Part shown: piece by piece, positions 59,394 to 64,000 of the stretch
Layout of the letters: every line of letters starts with the position of its first letter
How positions within the stretch are numbered: the first letter of the stretch is position 1
Origin: Cytobacillus oceanisediminis
GTDB lineage: Bacteria; Bacillota; Bacilli; Bacillales; Cytobacillaceae
Reading direction: 5' to 3'
Length of the DNA stretch: 64,000 bases
Assembly: GCF_003182355.1 (NCBI RefSeq)
Contig: NZ_QGTW01000001.1
Coordinates: 806,001-870,000 of the forward strand
Notes under the pieces: model-generated
What the model saw: the letters and a program-made list of their open reading frames with translations, nothing else
Told to the model about the DNA's origin: nothing
Databases searched by the model: none
Made by a program: the position numbers and the translations under genes

Positions 59394-59705
59394 ACTGCTT
59401 ACACTCCTTAAAATTTTTTCTTTTACGCATATGAAAACAAACTACAGAATTTTCATCCTAACAACTTAAAATGTAATAAAAAATATTACAGTTAGGATAT
59501 AAAAATATTATATTTAAGTCAGTTAAAAAATGTTATTAATCAAGAAGCTGAATTTATACTGTAATATTAATATTTACAGTTCCTTAAGTCAATATTTTTT
59601 TTATAATTGAGGGTGTCAGTTCATTAAATATTCAAGGTGAAGAAAGCTCATTAAAATATTTATTGTAAAACAGACACTTTTCTTTTACAGATAACCACTG
59701 TTTGT
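59394..59705. other. AT-rich intergenic region
   Basis: Very AT-rich (many AATATT runs). It presumably holds the spx-type promoter. No coding sequence seen. Confidence 0.35.
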
Positions 59706-60400
59706 TTAATAAGGCCCTGAGTATTCAGTATCAAGTTCAATCTCTTTGACTGCCTTATCGTAATAAACTTTATATGCCTTAGCGTTGGGTCTTGAGCTTA
59801 CTATTTTACTTACCACTTCTTCTATATAATGAACAGCAACTCCATCATCTGCTGCTAATCCAGGCTTTATTATATTAGAAGCCAAAAGTTCATGATAAGA
59901 AGGTCTTCTATCCGTTTCACCATCGTAATGAGGGCAATTACTGCCCTTTAAAAAACCTAAGCACTTTAATGGTTCGAGTTTATCGCCATAGGAATCTGTA
60001 ACCCCTTCTTCAAACCAGCAAATGGAACCTGCACTAATGCCTGCTAAAACTATTCCTTGTTCCCATGCCTATCTCATGATCTTATCTAATCCCCATTCTT
60101 TCCATAAAGCTAATAAATTCTTTGTATTTCCACCACCAACATAAATGATATCTTTTTCTAATAAAAATCCCTCTATATCTCTTGTAGGCGGTTTAAATAA
60201 TGATAGATGTGAAGGCTGGCATTATGTTTTTCAAAAAAGTCATAAAACCATTTTATACATATATCTGAATCTCCAGTTGCAGTTGGAACATAACAGATTT
60301 TGGGGTTTGGTTTACGTGACTGATCTAGATATACAGATCTAATAAGGGATTCTCTGGCTTCATAGAGCCCCCCACCTCCAAGAGCAATTATTTGCCGCAT
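59706..60400 (-). pseudogene. Broken peptidase E (S51) gene
   Basis: Minus-strand fragments cover nearly a whole S51 peptidase. MRQIIALGGGGL opens it, followed by KICYVPTATGD, then in another frame RDIEGFLLEKDIIYVGGGNTKNL. After a TAG stop near 60068 come GIVLAGISAGSICWFEEG with the nucleophile serine, then HYDGETDRRPSYHELL and DGVAVHYIEE to the stop at 59706. One frameshift near 60200 and one nonsense codon inactivate it. The decay looks recent because the rest is well conserved. Confidence 0.8.
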
Positions 60401-60509
60401 ATCCCCAATTCCTTTCCAATATAGGATTGATCATTATATATTCTACTTAAGTTATGTTGGTTCCTTTTAATATGAAAGTCACATTGTTAATTTACGCAGT
60501 AAGGTCAAT

Positions 60510-60552
60510 AAAAAAGGTATCAAAATCATTGCGATTTGATACCTTTTTTTTA
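60510..60552 (-). terminator. Terminator of the sucrose operon
   Basis: A long stem (AAAAAAGGTATCAAA with TTTGATACCTTTTTT) 38 bases after the fructokinase stop codon; strong in both directions. Confidence 0.85.
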
Positions 60553-60589
60553 ATGTGATATTTTGTGTTGGATTCTAAAACCGAGCCAA

Positions 60590-61561
60590 TTACTGTGCTT
60601 CTAAAAGCCTTGTAACCTGTTCCTTATTTGGCAATGCAGAAATGGCTCCTTTTCCTGTCGCAGTTAAAGCACCGCTTGCATTCGCAAATTGAAGGATTTC
60701 CCTATGCTGCTCGCCCAGAACATTTATTAAACTGTCCGGAGTCGCTTTGGCTTCAAGCAGTTTAAACAAAAACCCGCCGATAAAGGCATCACCAGCACCT
60801 GTAGTGTCCTGGACATCTACCTTGTATCCTGATGATTCCCATTTACTGTTCTTGATGTAAAGATCAGCCCCAGCAGCACCTTTTGTGTAAACGACAGCCT
60901 GCACATCGCCAGTAAATAAGGAGGTGATTGCCTCCTCTACCCCGCCGATTCCCGTAATGAATTCCAGTTCTTCATCTGATACCTTAACGATATGTGCATG
61001 TGGCAGGAATTCAAGAATGGCAGCCCTGCAATCGGCAGGATTATCCCATAGCGGGAGTCTGACATTGGGGTCAAAGCTGATAAAGCCGCCCTTTCCCTTC
61101 ATTAATTCAACTGCTCTTTTATGCGCCTGCTTCATCGGGCTTTCCACAAGGTCAACAGAGCAGAAGTGAAGGATATCGCCTTCTCCAAACCAGTCCGGAT
61201 GAATCTCTGCCTCTTCAAAAAGCAGATCTGAAGATGGTTTACGGTAAAAAGAGAAATCCCTCTCCCCATTTTCTTTTAGTGAAACAAAGGCAAGCCCTGT
61301 ATTTGCTTCTTTTGTGCGAAGGATTTTATCTGTTTCCACGCCAGCACTTTGAAGCTGCTCGATTAAAAAATCGCCGAATGCATCCTTACCAAGCTTGGTA
61401 ATCATAGATGCTTCGTGTCCATACATTGCAACAGCTGCCGCAACATTTGCCGGTGCCCCTCCTGGAGCCCTTTCAAACGTCACAACATCCTTTAATGCCG
61501 CCCCCTTTTGCTGAGGGATAAAATCAATTAATACTTCACCGATTGAGTATAGTTTTGCCAT
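60590..61561 (-). CDS. scrK: Fructokinase (PfkB family)
   Basis: This 323-residue sugar kinase phosphorylates the fructose released from sucrose 6-phosphate. PfkB signatures are APGGAPANVAAAVAMYG near the N-terminus and DTTGAGDAFIGGFLFKLL (catalytic Asp about residue 255). It follows the sucrose-6-phosphate hydrolase gene by 10 bases and ends in the operon terminator, so the assignment to fructose is contextual. A related aminoimidazole riboside or gluconate kinase is less likely. Confidence 0.92.
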   Translation of the reverse strand: MAKLYSIGEVLIDFIPQQKGAALKDVVTFERAPGGAPANVAAAVAMYGHEASMITKLGKDAFGDFLIEQLQSAGVETDKILRTKEANTGLAFVSLKENGERDFSFYRKPSSDLLFEEAEIHPDWFGEGDILHFCSVDLVESPMKQAHKRAVELMKGKGGFISFDPNVRLPLWDNPADCRAAILEFLPHAHIVKVSDEELEFITGIGGVEEAITSLFTGDVQAVVYTKGAAGADLYIKNSKWESSGYKVDVQDTTGAGDAFIGGFLFKLLEAKATPDSLINVLGEQHREILQFANASGALTATGKGAISALPNKEQVTRLLEAQ

Positions 61562-61571
61562 CTTCTCACCC

Positions 61572-63062
61572 TTAACGTGTAATTCCTTTGTTTAGCTCAT
61601 TCTTTGTATAACGGCAGCTTACTTTTCCATCGCTAAAAATTTTGATTCCATTGGAATCTTTCTTGGGGAATACTCTTGCTGTGAACACCACTTCGCCATC
61701 ATTAATAAAAATCTCGGCAATACTATGATCGACAAACACTTGCACCTTAACATTGTCTTCCATCTTTAGCTCGGAACTTCTCACGAAACCATATTCCCCG
61801 CCAAAAGCTGAATCGAATTTTTCCCGGTTCAAACTTACTGTTTGCTTAACACGGTCAAACTCAAGCAAAAGCCCTTCTGTTTCAGAATGAAACAATTCAA
61901 TGCCAAACTTGTTGGCTTCCACTGTGTCAATAACAAACTCAAGTTCATGCTGTCCGATCCCTTGATCAATGACCTTGTTCCCTCCTGCCATTGCAACAAT
62001 GTTAGTTTGTGAGTTTCCCCGAAGCTGCTTTAACGCGTCTGCCGGCCTTTGAAAAAGCTTGCCCCCTACAATATCAAGCTCCCTCGGGATCGATAAACAA
62101 TGCGCCCAATCTTCCTTATCACTCGGGTAATCGATTTCACCCATACCAGCCCAGGCAATTAATAGGCGCTCATTGTTTTTTCCTGCAAAGGTTTGCGGGG
62201 CATAGAAGTCAAAGCCCTTTTCCAGCTCCTGATAATGTTCAGCTTCAAACTTTAAAGCATCGGTATCCAGCCTTCCCATTACATAGATGACATTATAAAG
62301 ATTATGGTAATCATGCCCCTCCGCATTTAATCCTTGTGGCGAGAAGACCATCACATCTTTGCCATTCAGTTCAAAGTAATCCGGGCACTCCAGCATATAG
62401 ACGGATTCTGTAAAATCAATCTGTATATCCAGTTCGCCTTTGAATGACCAATCGATTGCATTCTCTGATTCGTAAACAATAATGGCTCCCGTTAAATCCG
62501 TTCGCTGCGCACCCAAAAGCATATAATAGCGGCCATTCTTTTCAAATACCTTTGGATCCCTTACATGTCCGGTGTATCCCTCTGGTACACCTTCAATAAC
62601 CGGGTTGTTTTCATATTTTTGAATGTTCCCATCTTTATCCATGATGGCCAGGCACTGATTCGCAGATCTTTCCTCTGCACTGAATTTAATATTTCCTGTG
62701 TAATACAAGTATAGCTTTCCATCGACTTCAAGAGAAGCACCCGAGTAGGCGCCATGGGATTCATAATCCTCAACCGGGACAAGTGCAACCGGTAGCCGTT
62801 GCCAATTGACAAGATCCGCTGATTTCACATGGGCCCAGTGCTTCATCCCATGCATCGCACTGAACGGATACCACTGATAAAAGACATGGAACTCCCCGTT
62901 AAAATAGGCAAGTCCGTTTGGATCATTAATCAGTCCATACTGAGGATGAATATGAAAAGCCGGTTTCCAGTCGGAATGTGCCGATTTTTCTCTAAGTTCT
63001 TCTAACTCATTTTCCTTCGCTTCAAATATCGTTCTATATTTAGCTTCTGTATATCTCGCCAT
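61572..63062 (-). CDS. sacA: Sucrose-6-phosphate hydrolase (GH32)
   Basis: This glycoside hydrolase family 32 enzyme of about 496 residues cleaves sucrose 6-phosphate into glucose 6-phosphate and fructose. The beta-propeller nucleophile is in LINDPNGLAYFNGEFHVFYQW, the transition-state stabiliser in HVRDPKVFEK and the acid/base Glu in MLECPDYFELN. A C-terminal beta-sandwich follows. The ATG at 63062 is preferred by a GGAGAGG site; one seven codons upstream is possible. It lies between the PTS transporter and fructokinase genes. Confidence 0.93.
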   Translation of the reverse strand: MARYTEAKYRTIFEAKENELEELREKSAHSDWKPAFHIHPQYGLINDPNGLAYFNGEFHVFYQWYPFSAMHGMKHWAHVKSADLVNWQRLPVALVPVEDYESHGAYSGASLEVDGKLYLYYTGNIKFSAEERSANQCLAIMDKDGNIQKYENNPVIEGVPEGYTGHVRDPKVFEKNGRYYMLLGAQRTDLTGAIIVYESENAIDWSFKGELDIQIDFTESVYMLECPDYFELNGKDVMVFSPQGLNAEGHDYHNLYNVIYVMGRLDTDALKFEAEHYQELEKGFDFYAPQTFAGKNNERLLIAWAGMGEIDYPSDKEDWAHCLSIPRELDIVGGKLFQRPADALKQLRGNSQTNIVAMAGGNKVIDQGIGQHELEFVIDTVEANKFGIELFHSETEGLLLEFDRVKQTVSLNREKFDSAFGGEYGFVRSSELKMEDNVKVQVFVDHSIAEIFINDGEVVFTARVFPKKDSNGIKIFSDGKVSCRYTKNELNKGITR

Positions 63063-63116
63063 AGTATGGATCCTCTCCCGCAAAATAGAGATGAGAGGAA
63101 TTTCTCCCCCATTCTA

Positions 63117-64000
63117 TTAATCTAAGTTTGGTTTTTTCACTTTAAAGTAAGCCGCTGTTAAAATCATTCCGACAGCAAGCGCCAACACATTTGCAATGAC
63201 ATAATGAATATGCCCGCTGCCCTGTGCCGCAACAATCGCAAGTCCAGGGATGGCAGTTGCGCCAAATCCAAGCGCTTTGATGCCAGTAAGGTAAACATAT
63301 GCTCCCCCAATGGCACCCCCGATGCATCCCATGATGAGCGGGAACCTATATTTCACGTTAACACCAAACAGTGCTGGTTCAGAAATTCCGAACAAAGTAG
63401 AACCAAAAGCTGAAATACCAATTTGTTTTGCTTTATCATTTTTCCATAATGCCAGAGTGTAACCTAGTACGGAACCACCCTGTCCCATCAAGGCAACAGA
63501 CATAAGCGGCATGATAAAGTTGAAGCCAGTATCCGCAATTAACTGGGCCTCTACTGCTCCAATAACATGGTGAAGACCTGTAATAACGATCACCTGCTGG
63601 ATACCGGCAAACAGCATGAAACCCGCAAAGCCAAGATTTTCAACTGACCACATTAGTCCAGCGGTAATGCCACCTGCCAGTAGACGGCCAAAAGGACCAA
63701 TTGCTGAAAACAACAGGAACCCTGAAACGACAATCGTTAAAAATGGTGCAAGGAAAAGCTTGATGATATCCGGAACTTTTCTGCTGAAAAACTGGTCAAG
63801 CTTCGCTACTACTAGACCCATCATTAACGCGATGATAATACCGCCCTGGAAGGCAACAAGTGAAACTTTCAAGCCAAACAAGCTAATCACTTCAGGTTCT
63901 ACCGTTCCATTTCCAACCAAATAAGCGTTTGCAAGATCGGGGTGAAGCATGATCGCACCCAGTACTAAACCGAGAACCGGGTTGCCACCGAAACGTTTGG
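63117..64000 (-). CDS. sacP: Sucrose-specific PTS transporter EIIBC, C-terminal part (runs off the window)
   Basis: At least 294 residues of the membrane EIIC domain of a glucose/sucrose-family PTS permease are present. It shows KRFGGNPVLGLVLGAIMLHP (sugar channel), FGISEPALFGVNVKYRFPLIMGCIGGAIGG and AIPGLAIVAAQG. The frame is open to the end of the window, so the EIIB part and start lie beyond 64000. Imported sucrose is phosphorylated and passed to the hydrolase encoded next. Specificity for sucrose rests on the operon. Confidence 0.92.
   Translation of the reverse strand, partial: KRFGGNPVLGLVLGAIMLHPDLANAYLVGNGTVEPEVISLFGLKVSLVAFQGGIIIALMMGLVVAKLDQFFSRKVPDIIKLFLAPFLTIVVSGFLLFSAIGPFGRLLAGGITAGLMWSVENLGFAGFMLFAGIQQVIVITGLHHVIGAVEAQLIADTGFNFIMPLMSVALMGQGGSVLGYTLALWKNDKAKQIGISAFGSTLFGISEPALFGVNVKYRFPLIMGCIGGAIGGAYVYLTGIKALGFGATAIPGLAIVAAQGSGHIHYVIANVLALAVGMILTAAYFKVKKPNLD

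Noticed and set aside
1-64000. tRNA, rRNA, insertion sequences, prophage genes
   Set aside because: I looked for them on both strands and recognised none; a tRNA could still be missed without a dedicated scan.

Overview
The window is chromosomal DNA of a Gram-positive, endospore-forming member of the Bacillaceae. It carries a comK gene, a gerA-type germinant receptor operon, an alpha/beta small acid-soluble spore protein, CsgA, YteA, a Spo0E-like phosphatase, an Spx paralogue and B. subtilis-style ans and put clusters. Genes are preceded by strong AGGAGG-like sites and base composition is moderately AT-rich. No rRNA, tRNA, phage, IS element or cas gene was recognised. I do not name a species.

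Layout. (1) 1-12.1 kb: a complete C-P lyase locus on the minus strand. In transcription order it is a PHP-type phosphoesterase, a hexapeptide transferase, phnF, phnGHIJKML, then phnDCEE. phnN, phnO and phnP are absent. The PHP protein probably replaces phnP and phnN by taking the cyclic ribose phosphate product directly to ribose 5-phosphate. TT(A/T)ACA repeats resembling PhoP boxes lie upstream. (2) 12.2-15 kb: two Tat-exported calcineurin-type phosphoesterases, which extend the phosphate-scavenging theme. (3) 15.2-18.8 kb: comK with a long structured leader, an unexplained consensus promoter on the other strand, galE, a galT remnant, a small hydrophilic protein and a YwaF-like membrane protein. 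(4) 19-26.1 kb: asparagine/aspartate catabolism (ansR divergent from ansAB) and proline catabolism (putB, putC, putR). (5) 26.5-34.9 kb: a YcgG-like protein, csgA, yteA, a 52-bp tandem repeat array, a DUF421 protein, a SASP, a cytochrome P450, a manganese catalase and two membrane proteins. (6) 35-41 kb: small membrane proteins, a MarR regulator, a nuclease-family pseudogene, an alpha carbonic anhydrase, a MocR regulator and yfmQ. (7) 41.2-44.6 kb: a small operon around a giant (Ala-Glu)n repeat protein. (8) 45-52.9 kb: a truncated YitT-like protein, a prolyl-4-hydroxylase-like oxygenase, a stand-alone trpB, an amine oxidase remnant, a gerABC operon and a Spo0E-like gene. (9) 53-60.4 kb: gene-poor and littered with remnants (DUF523, UspA, TetR, peptidase E). 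It includes a second 52-bp array, an isochorismatase-like hydrolase, mqo and an spx paralogue. (10) 60.6-64 kb: a sucrose operon (PTS transporter running off the window, sacA, fructokinase).

Most notable: the (Ala-Glu)n gene, whose C-terminal domain becomes in-frame if one 2-nt insertion is removed; two distant arrays sharing an exact 52-bp period, with paired base changes in their hairpins; a comK leader able to form two mutually exclusive pairings, one hiding the ribosome binding site; and a PhnK with a CxxC-CxxC insertion.
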